Positions 27,472 through 37,550 of a stretch of 64,000 nucleotides of DNA are shown here, one piece after another. The notes under the pieces are model-generated. The model saw only the letters and a list, made by a program, of their open reading frames with translations, made no database searches and was not told the origin of the DNA. Origin of the DNA: Bacteroidales bacterium (lineage in GTDB: Bacteria; Bacteroidota; Bacteroidia; Bacteroidales; F082); NCBI GenBank assembly GCA_023229245.1, contig JALNZU010000004.1, positions 87,487-151,486 of the forward strand. Direction: 5' to 3'. Both the position numbers and the translations under genes were made by a program. How positions within the stretch are numbered: position 1 is the stretch's first letter; every line of letters starts with the position of its first letter.

Positions 27472-29301
27472 ATGAGAAAAGTTTTACTTGCAGTATTTAT
27501 GATTCTTTTGTCTGTTGGATTAGTAGCACAAACTCCGCTACAAAAGCAATCTAAGGATGCCAGACAGGTTGTTATGAAGGCTACTAAAGCTGTTTCCGAC
27601 TATCTGCCTGAATTTACGGGTGAGGCCAATCCTTATGTTTCTACTAATAAGGCCCCTGATATTGTTATTGGCAACACTCGTTACGACTTACCATCCAATG
27701 CTTCTGTTCCCAATTTTACCTATATGCATCCCGATGGCACTATGGGTGCTGTTTGGACGTTTGGATTAGCCGATCCTTCTTTTCCGGAGCGTGGCACTGG
27801 ATATAATTTTAATGATGGCACTGCATGGAGGCCTGTTCCAACAGCCCGTATAGAACAAGCCCGGACAGGCTGGCCTAATTATCGCCCCTATGGGCCAAAT
27901 GGTGAAATAGTTTGTACCCATACCGGTGGCACTGATGGACTGCTTTTTAGCTGGCGTGAAAACAAAGGCGAAGGCGACTGGAATTATTTTTATTTAACAG
28001 GGCCTGCCGGATATGAAGACCTGCTGTGGCCTCGTCTGATTACTAGCGGTGAATCGCATGATGTGATACATGTGATAGCAGCAGTTGATGCTACTTATCA
28101 AGGATTAGAAGGAGCTTTGTTGTATAGCCGTTCGTTTGATGGTGGACAAACCTGGGATCCCCAAAATGCAATATTACCTGGGCTGGCAGCCGGTGAGATA
28201 TATGGAGTAGGAGGTGATGTGTATGCATGGGCCGAACCACAAGGTGAAACATTGGCATTTACTTTTGGCGATTTTTTAGCCGATGGGATCGTACTGAAAT
28301 CAACCGATAACGGTGATAGCTGGGAGAGTATGAAATATTATGAAGCACCTATACCGGCATTTGGAAACCAGACAGAACTTCCGCCACACGGTGGATTGGA
28401 TGGGCATCAGCATGCAGTGCTCGACGATCAAGGTAGAGTTCATGTGTCTGTAGGACGAATGGTGTTAGCAGCCGATGGAACGGGTGGAGGCTTTAATTAT
28501 TATCCCTACTCTAATGGATTGCTCTACTGGAACGAAACTATGCCTCCAATGGATAGCACTGCACTAACCGATAGCATACTGAATCTGGTAAACGTAAATC
28601 CAATGTACCTTTTGGCTGAAGTATTTGATAATGAAATAGATGATATAGTTGGAGTAGCAAGATATCAGGCCTCCCTGACTTCAATGCCCCAACTGGTTTT
28701 CGACTATGATACCAAGATCATGTATGCATTTTATTCAGCCCTCACTCTGGGCTTCGAATCAGCTACCGAACTCAACTATCGCCATATCTGGATGAGATTT
28801 AGTGAAGACTATGGCGCAACCTGGAGCGATCAAGTAGACCTGACAGGAGACGTGTTCCATATGTTCTCCGAATGTGTATGGCCGTCTGCATCACCTACTA
28901 TATCAGATAAAGTACATATTATATATCAATCGGATAATATGCCGGGTAATGCAGTACGCTTTGAAGAGCATGGTGTAAACGATAATGATATAGTCTATCT
29001 GTCGGTAAATGTAGTTGTAGGACTCATCGAACAGCCTGCAAGTATATTATCTATCGAACAGCTATGGCCTAACCCAGCTACCAACGAAACAAAAGTGATA
29101 GTCAATGTGAACAAGCCGGTAAAAGCCGAGATCAGCGTAGTGAATTTAGTAGGGCAAGAAGTGTTTTCTAACAGCCTTATGTTAGGATATTCAGGCCCTC
29201 ATAATATACGCCTTGATTTAGAAGACTATAAGAGCGGGATTTATTTCGTCAGGATAAAAGCCGGTGCTTCAGCTTCTGTGAAAAAATTAGTGATTAACTA
29301 A
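27472..29301 (+). CDS. T9SS-secreted protein with sialidase-like Asp-boxes
   Basis: 609 residues with a signal peptide (MRKVLLAVFMILLSVGLVAQ). The central part (about 120-500) is beta-propeller-like with three Asp-box motifs of form S-x-D-x-G-x-x-W: SFDGGQTW, STDNGDSW and SEDYGATW. The C-terminal ~80 residues are a T9SS type A sorting domain (IEQLWPNPATNETKVIVNV... ending VKKLVIN). Asp-boxes occur in sialidases and many unrelated propellers; the arginine triad of sialidases could not be confirmed, so enzymatic activity is uncertain. Exported through T9SS and probably surface-bound. It has its own consensus promoter and a strong terminator. Confidence 0.85.
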   Translation: MRKVLLAVFMILLSVGLVAQTPLQKQSKDARQVVMKATKAVSDYLPEFTGEANPYVSTNKAPDIVIGNTRYDLPSNASVPNFTYMHPDGTMGAVWTFGLADPSFPERGTGYNFNDGTAWRPVPTARIEQARTGWPNYRPYGPNGEIVCTHTGGTDGLLFSWRENKGEGDWNYFYLTGPAGYEDLLWPRLITSGESHDVIHVIAAVDATYQGLEGALLYSRSFDGGQTWDPQNAILPGLAAGEIYGVGGDVYAWAEPQGETLAFTFGDFLADGIVLKSTDNGDSWESMKYYEAPIPAFGNQTELPPHGGLDGHQHAVLDDQGRVHVSVGRMVLAADGTGGGFNYYPYSNGLLYWNETMPPMDSTALTDSILNLVNVNPMYLLAEVFDNEIDDIVGVARYQASLTSMPQLVFDYDTKIMYAFYSALTLGFESATELNYRHIWMRFSEDYGATWSDQVDLTGDVFHMFSECVWPSASPTISDKVHIIYQSDNMPGNAVRFEEHGVNDNDIVYLSVNVVVGLIEQPASILSIEQLWPNPATNETKVIVNVNKPVKAEISVVNLVGQEVFSNSLMLGYSGPHNIRLDLEDYKSGIYFVRIKAGASASVKKLVIN

Positions 29302-29351
29302 TCGCATCAGATAAATGAGCGATACAGTGTATCGTAAAATTATTCAACAAT

Positions 29352-29382
29352 AAGGCTGGCCGATTTTTTGGCCGGCCTTTTT
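29352..29382 (+). terminator. Rho-independent terminator
   Basis: AAGGCTGGCC and GGCCGGCCTT pair (one T-G wobble) around GATTTTTT, followed by a T-run. It lies 50 bp after the Asp-box gene stop. Confidence 0.9.
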
Positions 29383-29483
29383 CAATGGAAATATCTTAGG
29401 AGCTTGATTATTTCTGGTCATAGCTGATACACTAATTTGTTTAGCCTGACATCATTGGTTGAATTGCGCCTATGAAAATCGTT

Positions 29484-30260
29484 CTAACCGAATATCCCGC
29501 TTACTAAGCCGCCGTCATGGCTGATCGTCTGCCCGGTTACATAGCGTGCATGAGGTGAAAGCAGCCAGACAGCCAGACTGGCCATATCAGTGGCTTCACC
29601 CATTTTGCCCATGGGAATTTGTTTGATAAATTCTTCCTTAGCTTCTTGTTCACTCATACCTGTGAGAGCTGACTTTTTCAGAAATAGACGTTGCATGGCA
29701 GATGTGTTATGATAGCCGGGGGCTAGTATATTCAAAGTGATGTTCTCTGAGGCTACTTCTTGGGCAAGACTTTTCACAAAGCCTACTACTGCTAATCGCA
29801 ACGAATTGCTTAAAACTAAATTCTCAACCGGCTGCTTGACCGAAACGCTTTCAATAAATACTATGCGGCCATAGTTGTTTTTGATAAAGACTGGCATCAT
29901 TTGTTGAATAAGGGTCACTTTCCAACGTAAGACCTGCTGATAGGCTTCATCCCAACTATTGATATCCATCTCCAAGAAAGCACCCGCTGCCGGACCAGCA
30001 GCATTGACTATCAAACCATCAGGCCTTTTTTGACTTGAGATATGAAGTATCTCCTGTTGAATATCAAGACGGGTGATATCACCTGTTAAAATCTGAAGCT
30101 TTTCGGGATGATCCCTCTTGAAATCATTCATCACCTGTTCGGTACGTGCAATAGCCAACACCTCTGCACCTTCCTGCAAAAGCTTCTCGGCTATAGCCCG
30201 ACCAAATCCGCTGCCTGCACCGGTTACTATGAAAAATTTATTGGCAAGATATAAATCCAT
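29484..30260 (-). CDS. Short-chain dehydrogenase/reductase
   Basis: 258 residues from the ATG of MDLYLANKFFIVTGAGSGFG. The ATG at 30278 is rejected because a TATTTTTG -7 element (30276-30283) overlaps it. The classical SDR cofactor loop is TGAGSGFGRAIA, with NAAGPAAG. The usual catalytic S-Y-K is modified: the expected Tyr-x-x-x-Lys segment reads around NLVLSNSLRLAVVGFVKSLA, where the Tyr is not evident. That makes this an atypical SDR, as in the FabG-like 3-oxoacyl reductase-related clade with a missing Tyr. It ends with the common GGLVSG tail. Activity should be checked before naming a substrate. Confidence 0.82.
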   Translation of the reverse strand: MDLYLANKFFIVTGAGSGFGRAIAEKLLQEGAEVLAIARTEQVMNDFKRDHPEKLQILTGDITRLDIQQEILHISSQKRPDGLIVNAAGPAAGAFLEMDINSWDEAYQQVLRWKVTLIQQMMPVFIKNNYGRIVFIESVSVKQPVENLVLSNSLRLAVVGFVKSLAQEVASENITLNILAPGYHNTSAMQRLFLKKSALTGMSEQEAKEEFIKQIPMGKMGEATDMASLAVWLLSPHARYVTGQTISHDGGLVSGIFG

Positions 30261-30275
30261 TTGAATGTATTTTTG

Positions 30276-30283
30276 CAAAAATA
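30276..30283 (-). promoter_or_regulatory. Candidate -7 element of the SDR gene
   Basis: TATTTTTG on the minus strand, 15 bp before the ATG at 30260 and overlapping the alternative ATG at 30278. It therefore decides the start. Confidence 0.5.
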
Positions 30284-30451
30284 TCTATTTCATTTGAATA
30301 GAATGACACCAACCAAATCAAGACAATAATATGCACAAACGTATGCATGCAGTTTAACTGACTACCTTTATCAATAACTATAGAATACAGGCAGATGTGG
30401 TGACTGTGTTGTGCCATCAGAGTATGCGTGAAGTCAGGCCAGCAACTTATC

Positions 30452-32695
30452 TTATTTCTGATCCCAGATAGATTCGCTCAGTTCAAAACTTGCAGATAAA
30501 GTGTTATCCGAGCTTCCACCAATCATCACAATAAAATCACCTTTTTCGGCTCCCCATCGCATATCGGCATCGTAAAAGGAGAGCTTATCCCTGCTGATAT
30601 CAAAATATATAGTGCTGCTTTCACCAGGTATGAGAGTTATTTTCCGGAAATCTTTCAACTCTTTAACAGCTCGTGTTACCGATGCAACAGGATCATGTAT
30701 ATATAATTGTACTACTTCTTCACCTGCATAAGCTCCGGTATTTGTAATGGTAATATACGCTTGAATGGTATCATTGGCTCCCATCTTGTTTTGACTTAGT
30801 TTTAAGTCATTATATTCAAAAGTGGTATAGCTGAGGCCATATCCAAACGCATAAAGTGGTTCATTTGAAATGTCAAGATATTTAGAGGTGTATTTATTAT
30901 CTGGATCAAACGGTCGTCCGGTATTTTTCATATTGTAATGAATAGGTATTTGTCCTACGCTTTTCGGGAATGTCATGGGTAGTTTGCCTGATGGGTTGTA
31001 ATTTCCTGTCAACACATCTGTAATGGCATTTCCTGAGCTTGTTCCAAGAAACCATGCCTGTATTAAGGCATTAGTGTTATTGGCCAGCCAGTTAAGAGTT
31101 AAAGGGCGGCCGCTCATAATTACTGTTATCACGGGTTTGCCGGTAGAGTGAATTGCTTTTGCTAGTTCTTCCTGTACACCGGGCAGCTTAATATCCGATC
31201 GGCTGGCTGCTTCCCCGCTCATCCAATAACTCTCACCTAATGCCAGTATAATCACGTCAGCCTGTAGTGCCGATTTAATAGCTTGTGCAAAGCTTGATCT
31301 GTCGGATGAGTTTATGTCACACCCTTTCTCAACTAAAATTTTCGTATGTGGGAGTTGAGCTTTCAGGCCTTCATACAGTGTTACTGCTTTAGTCCAGTCG
31401 CCGGCAGCCGACCAGCTACCTATAAGCTCGCGTCTTCCATCGGCTAACGGCCCTATGAGGGCGATACGTTTGACTTCCTTGCTTAATGGGAGAAGTTGTC
31501 CATCATTTTTTAATAAGACTATAGATTTTCTGGCCATATCGCGGGCAGCTTCTATAAATTCCTCCCTCATCACTTCATTTTTCTCCCGTTGCGGGTTGCT
31601 ATATCTGAAAGGATCGTCAAAAAGTCCTAATTCAAATTTTATTTTTAATATGCGTTTTACCGCTTTATTGATCATTTGTTCACTCACTAAGCCTTTTTTC
31701 ACTAGATCGGGTAGTGCTTTCTGATAGAATCCTGATTGCATATCCATATCTACGCCGGCTTGTAGTGCTATTTTTGCTGCTTCGGCAGTGTCAGCGGCTA
31801 CTCCATGGTGCAATAACTCCATGATAGCTGTATAATCAGTAACGACGAATCCATCAAATCCCCATTCATCACGAAGTATTTGGGTCATCAGAAAATGATT
31901 GGCTGTTGCGGGGATGCCGTTCAGATCGTTGAATGATGTCATTACCGTTTTTACTCCGGCATCAATAGCTGCTTTATAGGGTGGCAGGAATGTTTCGCGC
32001 AGTCGTCGTTCCGACATATCTACGCTATGATAATCACGTCCGGCCTGACTATCGCCATATGCTGCAAAATGCTTGATAGTTGCAGCCATAGTATTCACAG
32101 CAGTCAGATCATCTCCCTGAAACCCTCTGACACGGGCTGCCGTGATTTGTGAAGCAAGCCATGGGTCTTCTCCTGCTCCTTCAACAACTCTACCCCAACG
32201 AGGGTCAATACTGATATCGGCCATAGGCGCAAACGTCCAATGAAGACCTTCAGCAGTTGCTTCAATAGCTGCAATTCGTGCCGATCGTTCAATAGCTTCT
32301 AAATCCCAGCTTGAAGCTTCGGCTATGGGTACAGGAAAAATAGTACGATGGCCATGGATAACGTCATATCCAAATAATAAGGGAATTTTTAAACGAGAAT
32401 GACTGATAGCAAGCTCCTGAAGATAGCGGGTGTAGTCGGCACCATATGCATTAAAAATAGCTCCCACCCGACCATCCCGAATGTCTTGCTCGTACTCCTT
32501 GCGGATGAAAGCTCCGGTTTGATCCATATCACTTGTGAATAAAGTCAACTGACCGACTTTTTCTTCTAAGGTCATCAAACCTAACACAGAATCCGCCTTC
32601 ATATCAATGATGTCTGATGGTGTTTGCAGTGATGGGCTACAGCTTATAAGGATCAGCGAAAGCAAAAAATAAAAAAGATTGAATGGTTTCAACAT
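30452..32695 (-). CDS. Glycoside hydrolase family 3 beta-glucosidase
   Basis: 747 residues with a lipoprotein signal (FYFLLSLILISC; lipid Cys about residue 19). The GH3 N-terminal barrel has the nucleophile Asp in WGFDGFVVTDYTAIMEL (about 285). The GH3 C-terminal alpha/beta sandwich follows (about 400-620: KSIVLLKNDGQLLPL, IALIGPLADGRRELIGSWS), and a fibronectin-III-like domain closes the protein (about 655-735: VQLYIHDPVASVTRAVKELKDF). It cleaves non-reducing glucosyl residues from beta-gluco-oligosaccharides in the periplasm. It is the last gene of the six-gene operon starting at 41998. Bacteroides GH3 enzymes of beta-1,2-glucan loci (such as BT_3567) act on sophoro-oligosaccharides, which fits the neighbours here. 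Confidence 0.93.
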   Translation of the reverse strand: MLKPFNLFYFLLSLILISCSPSLQTPSDIIDMKADSVLGLMTLEEKVGQLTLFTSDMDQTGAFIRKEYEQDIRDGRVGAIFNAYGADYTRYLQELAISHSRLKIPLLFGYDVIHGHRTIFPVPIAEASSWDLEAIERSARIAAIEATAEGLHWTFAPMADISIDPRWGRVVEGAGEDPWLASQITAARVRGFQGDDLTAVNTMAATIKHFAAYGDSQAGRDYHSVDMSERRLRETFLPPYKAAIDAGVKTVMTSFNDLNGIPATANHFLMTQILRDEWGFDGFVVTDYTAIMELLHHGVAADTAEAAKIALQAGVDMDMQSGFYQKALPDLVKKGLVSEQMINKAVKRILKIKFELGLFDDPFRYSNPQREKNEVMREEFIEAARDMARKSIVLLKNDGQLLPLSKEVKRIALIGPLADGRRELIGSWSAAGDWTKAVTLYEGLKAQLPHTKILVEKGCDINSSDRSSFAQAIKSALQADVIILALGESYWMSGEAASRSDIKLPGVQEELAKAIHSTGKPVITVIMSGRPLTLNWLANNTNALIQAWFLGTSSGNAITDVLTGNYNPSGKLPMTFPKSVGQIPIHYNMKNTGRPFDPDNKYTSKYLDISNEPLYAFGYGLSYTTFEYNDLKLSQNKMGANDTIQAYITITNTGAYAGEEVVQLYIHDPVASVTRAVKELKDFRKITLIPGESSTIYFDISRDKLSFYDADMRWGAEKGDFIVMIGGSSDNTLSASFELSESIWDQK

Positions 32696-32712
32696 GATTT
32701 TATAAGATTAGT

Positions 32713-34692
32713 TTATGATGAGGTTTTATTGCGAATAGAGAATCCTAATTTAGATAGGGCTTGTTGAATTTCGGGTGCCGACATGAACAACTCCCATATC
32801 AGGCCGCTACGGTAGTTTTCTATCATCACTACTACAGGTCCTTGATCAATAGCTAAATATGCGTTGCTCCACCATGCTTCTGTAGGATTGAACGCATCTT
32901 TGAATCCATATTGACCCCATACCTTATCGCCTACTATAAAATAAAAGTGTCGAAGTGCCTGTAATGAGTATTCAGGTGTGTAGGGCATTGAGCTTAAAGC
33001 GGCGGTAGGACTTATAGTTCCATTATCATATCTGGGTTCATGTACTCCATATCCGGTAGGCTCATCGCTGGCTGTTAAACCCCAGCATTGGGCATCATAC
33101 CCGATAAAGTCATGCGGATTATGGATGCAGTATGATCGGTTGATCAAACTATGATGCTGGTTTTGCTCCCAATAATTGCCATATGTATCTGCCAGTTCAC
33201 GTGGGTCTAACCCTAAAAATGAATAATGGCTGAAAAATAATGGCCCGCCATAGTCCACCCCAAGTGGTAAGACAATATCATAAAAACTTTTACCATTAGT
33301 AATAGCTCCATTATCAGCCCAACCTTGATGATATACTTCAGGCTCTATCCCGAATTTTACGGAAGATGCCGCTATGATATATGTTATTAGTGCTTCGTTA
33401 TATCCTTTGATAGGCAGATTGACGGCCCATTGGTGAGTGGGCGACCAATGCCAGTACAACACTTTTTGCCCGTCGCGTGTAAACCAATTCCATTCAATCT
33501 CGTCCAGCATCTGGTTGATGCGCTCGATTATTTCCGTTTCTTTTTGATTTCCGGAATTTAAATACTGGCGTAGGCTTATCAATCCGGCTGCCATAAATGA
33601 GGTTTCAACCAAATCGGCTCCATCGTCATATTGGCTGAAAGGATATACTTTACCTGTGGCACCATTCATCCAATGAGGCCATGCACCATGGAAACGATCT
33701 GCCTGTTGCAGGAAATCCGTTAGTTTATCAAAACGTTCTATAGCGTCATGGCGTTCTATCCAACCACGTTCGATACCGCATATCAAAGCCATCAATCCAA
33801 AGCCACTCCCTCCGGTAGTGACAAGATCGCCCGAAGTGCTACGCTCGCGTGCCATATAGCTGATAGGATGAGCAAAATCAAAGAAATATTTTAAAGTTTG
33901 CTGCTGTACCAAATCAAGCAAAGCCTGATCATCCATTAAAGGAAATTTTAAGCTCGGGTCTAAACCAGTATGGAAAACACCGGTAAACCCATCAAAATGA
34001 GATCCGTCGGCAGCTTGTATATTGCTTGAAAAGCGGATATGATAAGACTGATAGTAGTCTAATGGCGCAATATTTTGTATCTGTAGCTTGGTTTTGTCTT
34101 CCGACAGATTTGCAACACATGCCACAAAAGGGGTGAAGGATATATGTTCTGAGGCTTGAAAATCTGTTATAGGAGATGAAAAAACAGCTTCAATCCTTAG
34201 AGAATCGAATGGAATATTTCTTGGAATATGCGCATCAATCATAGAAATACCGTTTACCGAAAGAGATACAAGTTGAAGTTTCTGTTTTTCGGTTGTGAAA
34301 TAGAACGAAGCCCCATCGAATCTTTCGCCATTCTTTCCTGTCAGAGTGTTTGATATCTCAAAAGTGTGATAGGTTTCGTTTTCTAAGGGCTCTTTTGCTG
34401 TGATTTGTATCTTTTTAATATCATCAGCAAAGGAAAATTCTAATTCATTCGTTTGATTGGCGCTGTAAAGTTTGATGCTTTTTACCACACTTAAGCTATC
34501 TAAAGCTGCTGAAAATTTAAGGCTAAAGCTTGGATTTACCGGGATAACCTGAGTGTTTTCACCGGGTTTTAAGTTGATTTCTCCCACTTTTATGTATGTC
34601 AGTTGAATGATATTCTTTGTGTGGTCATCTGTTATTTTGTTGCAGGCAACCAGACAAAGCAGCATATATATGCACAAAATTTTTCGGGTCAT
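32713..34692 (-). CDS. PF10091 (GH144-like) beta-1,2-glucanase candidate with Ig-like domains
   Basis: 659 residues from the ATG of MTRKILCIYMLLCLVACNK, a lipoprotein signal; the ATG at 34743 would put a charged leader in front. Two bacterial Ig-like domains (about 35-240) precede a PF10091 'glucoamylase-like' (alpha/alpha)6 domain (about 250-655). That family contains GH144 endo-beta-1,2-glucanases and sophorose-releasing enzymes. The segment YDDGADLVETSFM supplies Asp356, Asp360 and Glu363, and GYNEALITYI supplies Glu433. Their spacing matches, from memory, the acidic residues found important in Chitinophaga SGL. The name glucoamylase is historical and probably wrong for specificity. It is probably surface-exposed and lies 17 bp from GH3. 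Confidence 0.85.
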   Translation of the reverse strand: MTRKILCIYMLLCLVACNKITDDHTKNIIQLTYIKVGEINLKPGENTQVIPVNPSFSLKFSAALDSLSVVKSIKLYSANQTNELEFSFADDIKKIQITAKEPLENETYHTFEISNTLTGKNGERFDGASFYFTTEKQKLQLVSLSVNGISMIDAHIPRNIPFDSLRIEAVFSSPITDFQASEHISFTPFVACVANLSEDKTKLQIQNIAPLDYYQSYHIRFSSNIQAADGSHFDGFTGVFHTGLDPSLKFPLMDDQALLDLVQQQTLKYFFDFAHPISYMARERSTSGDLVTTGGSGFGLMALICGIERGWIERHDAIERFDKLTDFLQQADRFHGAWPHWMNGATGKVYPFSQYDDGADLVETSFMAAGLISLRQYLNSGNQKETEIIERINQMLDEIEWNWFTRDGQKVLYWHWSPTHQWAVNLPIKGYNEALITYIIAASSVKFGIEPEVYHQGWADNGAITNGKSFYDIVLPLGVDYGGPLFFSHYSFLGLDPRELADTYGNYWEQNQHHSLINRSYCIHNPHDFIGYDAQCWGLTASDEPTGYGVHEPRYDNGTISPTAALSSMPYTPEYSLQALRHFYFIVGDKVWGQYGFKDAFNPTEAWWSNAYLAIDQGPVVVMIENYRSGLIWELFMSAPEIQQALSKLGFSIRNKTSS

Positions 34693-34768
34693 CAAATTGT
34701 AAGATGGGATAAAAAGGGGACGGAATACCGTCCCCTGTATCAAAGTGTTTACCTCAAAAGCTGTATTA

Positions 34769-36019
34769 TCACGGCTTTTCTGAGTTATACATGAGTTGTA
34801 TTTCGGTTTCTGTCAGTACTTTATGGAAGACTCGCACATCGTCTAATAGTCCTTTAAAGTGATTGGCATCAGGGAAGTTATATCCTCCCCATGGCTCTTC
34901 ACTCCAGAGTGAGCCGGCTCTTGACTGAATAAAGCCAAAAGCAAGGTCATTCTTCACATCGGGCATTTGTCCGGCATATTTCATGCCTACTACTGTTCGT
35001 TTTATGTCTTCTTCTGGCCATAGGTTAAAGTCAAAGCTCTTCATTTTTTCGCCATTATAATATAAGGTACCTTTTTTCATGGCTCCGTCGAAGGTGTATA
35101 TTACCTGTAGCCACTTATCTTTGAGCATGGATATCATATCATCCAATGGTATAGATTTGGCAAAGTCCCATCCCATCCATCCGCCAGTTTCGTTGTAAGT
35201 GGCTTCAGCCGGAAACCACATATCTTCGGCGGCAGTAGAGCCATCGGCCATTTCGTATTGTATAGCGAACTTAGCACCGTCAAATCCTCCAAACATCTCA
35301 AATTGAAGCCCGAAGAATGCACCAATTCCCATTACAAAATGTCCTTTTCCCTGATCAGCGGCTTTCACCCAAAATGAAATAGTAAAGTCATTGGTGTTTA
35401 TCAACTGATCACCGTTAGGAATTTCTATGATACTTGTAGTACCATTGAAGCTTGCTGCTTTACCTGCATTTTCATTGCGTGAGTTTACATAGGTAATATC
35501 AACTATCCCATCGTTATACGGATTAAATTTTCCAAGGGCATCAGTGGCATCACCGTCAAAGTTCCAGTGTGCTACTACACCTGAGGGAGCAAAAGTTCCA
35601 ATTGTAGTGAAGCTACGTTCAAAACCTGAGAGAGTCTTTTGCTCGGTTGACTGGATCGCATCGCTAAAGCTAAGCTTGTAGAGCGTTCCCGTTCCAAGGG
35701 TGGTCTTGGGTTTAATTGTGATCGTAGCCTCCGACACACTAATGTCTAACTCAATCTTTGTCTGGTCGTAGTCTTGTGTCAACGTAATGCTGGATGCATT
35801 GGCAGTTTGGGCATCAATATTCGTAGAAAATGTAGCAACTATAGTAGGTTCGACCGGAACAGTAGTAGGCGAAGTGGCACTGTTTAGGTCAATATCGCCT
35901 GAAACTAAAGCTGATAGAGTGAGTTCTTTAGGCTCTTCTTCTTTTTTGCAAGCCTGAAAAAGGATCGCGCTAGCTGTAACAGCTGCAAGTAACATTAAAA
36001 TAAATTTATTGATTTTCAT
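34769..36019 (-). CDS. Surface glycan-binding lipoprotein candidate (Ig-like plus LamG)
   Basis: 416 residues with a lipoprotein signal (ASAILFQACKK). The Ig-like domain (about 30-135: PTIVATFSTNIDAQTANASSI ... GFERSFTTIG) is of the same Big_5 type as in the neighbouring PF10091 protein. A LamG/concanavalin-like jelly roll follows (about 145-410: VVAHWNFDGDATDAL, FTISFWVKAADQGKGHFVMG, VGMKYAGQMPD, GLLDDVRVFHKVLTETEIQLMYN). It has no recognisable catalytic residues. Its position directly after susD is the usual place of a surface glycan-binding protein (SGBP/SusE-like) in such loci, so it probably captures the glucan; this is inferred from context. Confidence 0.8.
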   Translation of the reverse strand: MKINKFILMLLAAVTASAILFQACKKEEEPKELTLSALVSGDIDLNSATSPTTVPVEPTIVATFSTNIDAQTANASSITLTQDYDQTKIELDISVSEATITIKPKTTLGTGTLYKLSFSDAIQSTEQKTLSGFERSFTTIGTFAPSGVVAHWNFDGDATDALGKFNPYNDGIVDITYVNSRNENAGKAASFNGTTSIIEIPNGDQLINTNDFTISFWVKAADQGKGHFVMGIGAFFGLQFEMFGGFDGAKFAIQYEMADGSTAAEDMWFPAEATYNETGGWMGWDFAKSIPLDDMISMLKDKWLQVIYTFDGAMKKGTLYYNGEKMKSFDFNLWPEEDIKRTVVGMKYAGQMPDVKNDLAFGFIQSRAGSLWSEEPWGGYNFPDANHFKGLLDDVRVFHKVLTETEIQLMYNSEKP

Positions 36020-36058
36020 GGTATAAAAGATTAATTGGGTTAATAAAATGTATGAGTG

Positions 36059-37540
36059 TTAATTCCAGTTTGGATTTTGTGTTAGAGTTCCTTGTGAAAT
36101 ATCTATTTCATTTTGTGGGATAGGGAGTAATTCATCTCTTCCCTGTTTAAAGCCTAGTGGGCCTAAAACTGTAGGAGCTGATCCTGTGCGTATGAGGTCC
36201 CAATATCTGTGGCCTTCCAATGCAAGTTCAACTCTGCGTTCATGCAAGATAATGTTTCGTAGCTCGTCTTTATTTAGTGTATTGATATCAGGTAATATAT
36301 TTGGATCGTTGTTTCTTGCCCTTTGTCTGATACGGTTTAGGTATGTCAGGGCTTCTGCCGGGCGATTGGTTTCGTTTAACGCTTCAGCGGCTATGAGCAG
36401 TACATCAGCAAAGCGGATGATCCGTCGGTTATGTCCAAACTGTGTAGAAGTGTTTTCTCCGCTTATCCACACTTTTCGGTTATAGCACTCACGTTCGATG
36501 ATATTTCCATCTGCGTCATAAATAAAGTCGGGAGTTGATCCGTCGCCTAATATAGTGACTCCGTCAATGACATCTCCTAAGTCAATGATAGTTGCTTTTA
36601 GTCGTGGATCATCGGGTTCAAAGGCTGCCCGCAGTTCTTCTGACGGCCTGTTGAAGCCCCAGCCACGGTTGGGAGTACCTCTGACCCCTTGAGTGTTGGC
36701 ATATTGATTTCCAAAGCTGCCTTCTATGGCGATAGCCCCTATCTCAAACACCGATTCAACCCCATGCTCACCTTGTTCGCCGTTGGCATCAAGAAAATTA
36801 GGTTCCAAATCATAAAACTGACTGCCGTTGATAACTTCAAGAGCGTATTGGGCAGCTTTAGGATAGTCGTGCTGAAACAGATAAACTTTTGCTAACAGAG
36901 CTTTAGCAGCTCCTTTAGTGGCACGCCCCAACTCATCACTCCCATATTCTGATTTTTCGGGAAGGGCAAGGATGGCACTCAATAAGTCGTTTTCAACACG
37001 GGTATAGATCAGAGCTGCTTCGCTACGTTCGAGTTTGAGCGGTGGATGTGTTGTCTCTACCAACGGAACCGCACCCCAGGCTCTGACAAGATCAAAATAG
37101 TAAAGGGCACGTAAAAACTTAGCCTCTGCCATATACCGCTCTTTAAGATCTGGTTCCATAGCAATTTCAGCTAAGTTCTCAATAACTACATTAGCTCGTT
37201 TGATACCTTCGTAAAGTGCAGCCCACCAACGATCCAAACCGTCTTGAGTAGGTGTGATAGTGAAATTATCATAAGGCCCTACCGTGTTTAATGCATCATT
37301 ATGGTTGCTGCCTTTGTATGCATCATCCGACATAATATCTAATATCGGAAAACCGCCGGAATGATAATGCCAGTTGCGAAGAGTAGCATATACTGCATTG
37401 GTTGCCAACAGAGCATCTTCGGCAGTAAGGGGGAAGGCCTCTTGTGTGAGTACTCCCTGCGGATTAATGTCTAAAAAGTCATTGCACGAGCTAAGGATCA
37501 ATAATAAGATACCTACGACTATAAATGGGATTTTTTTCAT
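36059..37540 (-). CDS. SusD/RagB family nutrient-binding lipoprotein
   Basis: 493 residues from the ATG of MKKIPFIVVGILLLILSSC, a clean lipoprotein signal; the longer frame to 37633 overlaps susC and is not the start. Classical SusD features are FLDINPQGVLTQEAFPLTAEDALLATNAVYATLR, RWWAALYEGIKRANVVIENL, YMAEAKFLRALYYFDLVRAWGAVPL, and the C-terminal RNIILHERRVELALEGHRYWDLIRTG with PIPQNEIDI...NPNW at the end. It binds oligosaccharide at the cell surface and closes the SusC pore as a lid. It lies 10 bp after susC and is co-transcribed with it. Confidence 0.96.
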   Translation of the reverse strand: MKKIPFIVVGILLLILSSCNDFLDINPQGVLTQEAFPLTAEDALLATNAVYATLRNWHYHSGGFPILDIMSDDAYKGSNHNDALNTVGPYDNFTITPTQDGLDRWWAALYEGIKRANVVIENLAEIAMEPDLKERYMAEAKFLRALYYFDLVRAWGAVPLVETTHPPLKLERSEAALIYTRVENDLLSAILALPEKSEYGSDELGRATKGAAKALLAKVYLFQHDYPKAAQYALEVINGSQFYDLEPNFLDANGEQGEHGVESVFEIGAIAIEGSFGNQYANTQGVRGTPNRGWGFNRPSEELRAAFEPDDPRLKATIIDLGDVIDGVTILGDGSTPDFIYDADGNIIERECYNRKVWISGENTSTQFGHNRRIIRFADVLLIAAEALNETNRPAEALTYLNRIRQRARNNDPNILPDINTLNKDELRNIILHERRVELALEGHRYWDLIRTGSAPTVLGPLGFKQGRDELLPIPQNEIDISQGTLTQNPNWN

Positions 37541-37550
37541 GATCTTGGAT

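Noticed and set aside
32713..34692. Starch-degrading glucoamylase
   Set aside because: The domain name is historical; catalytic-segment spacing and neighbours fit GH144-type beta-1,2-glucanases, and no GH13, GH15 or GH97 enzyme is in the locus.
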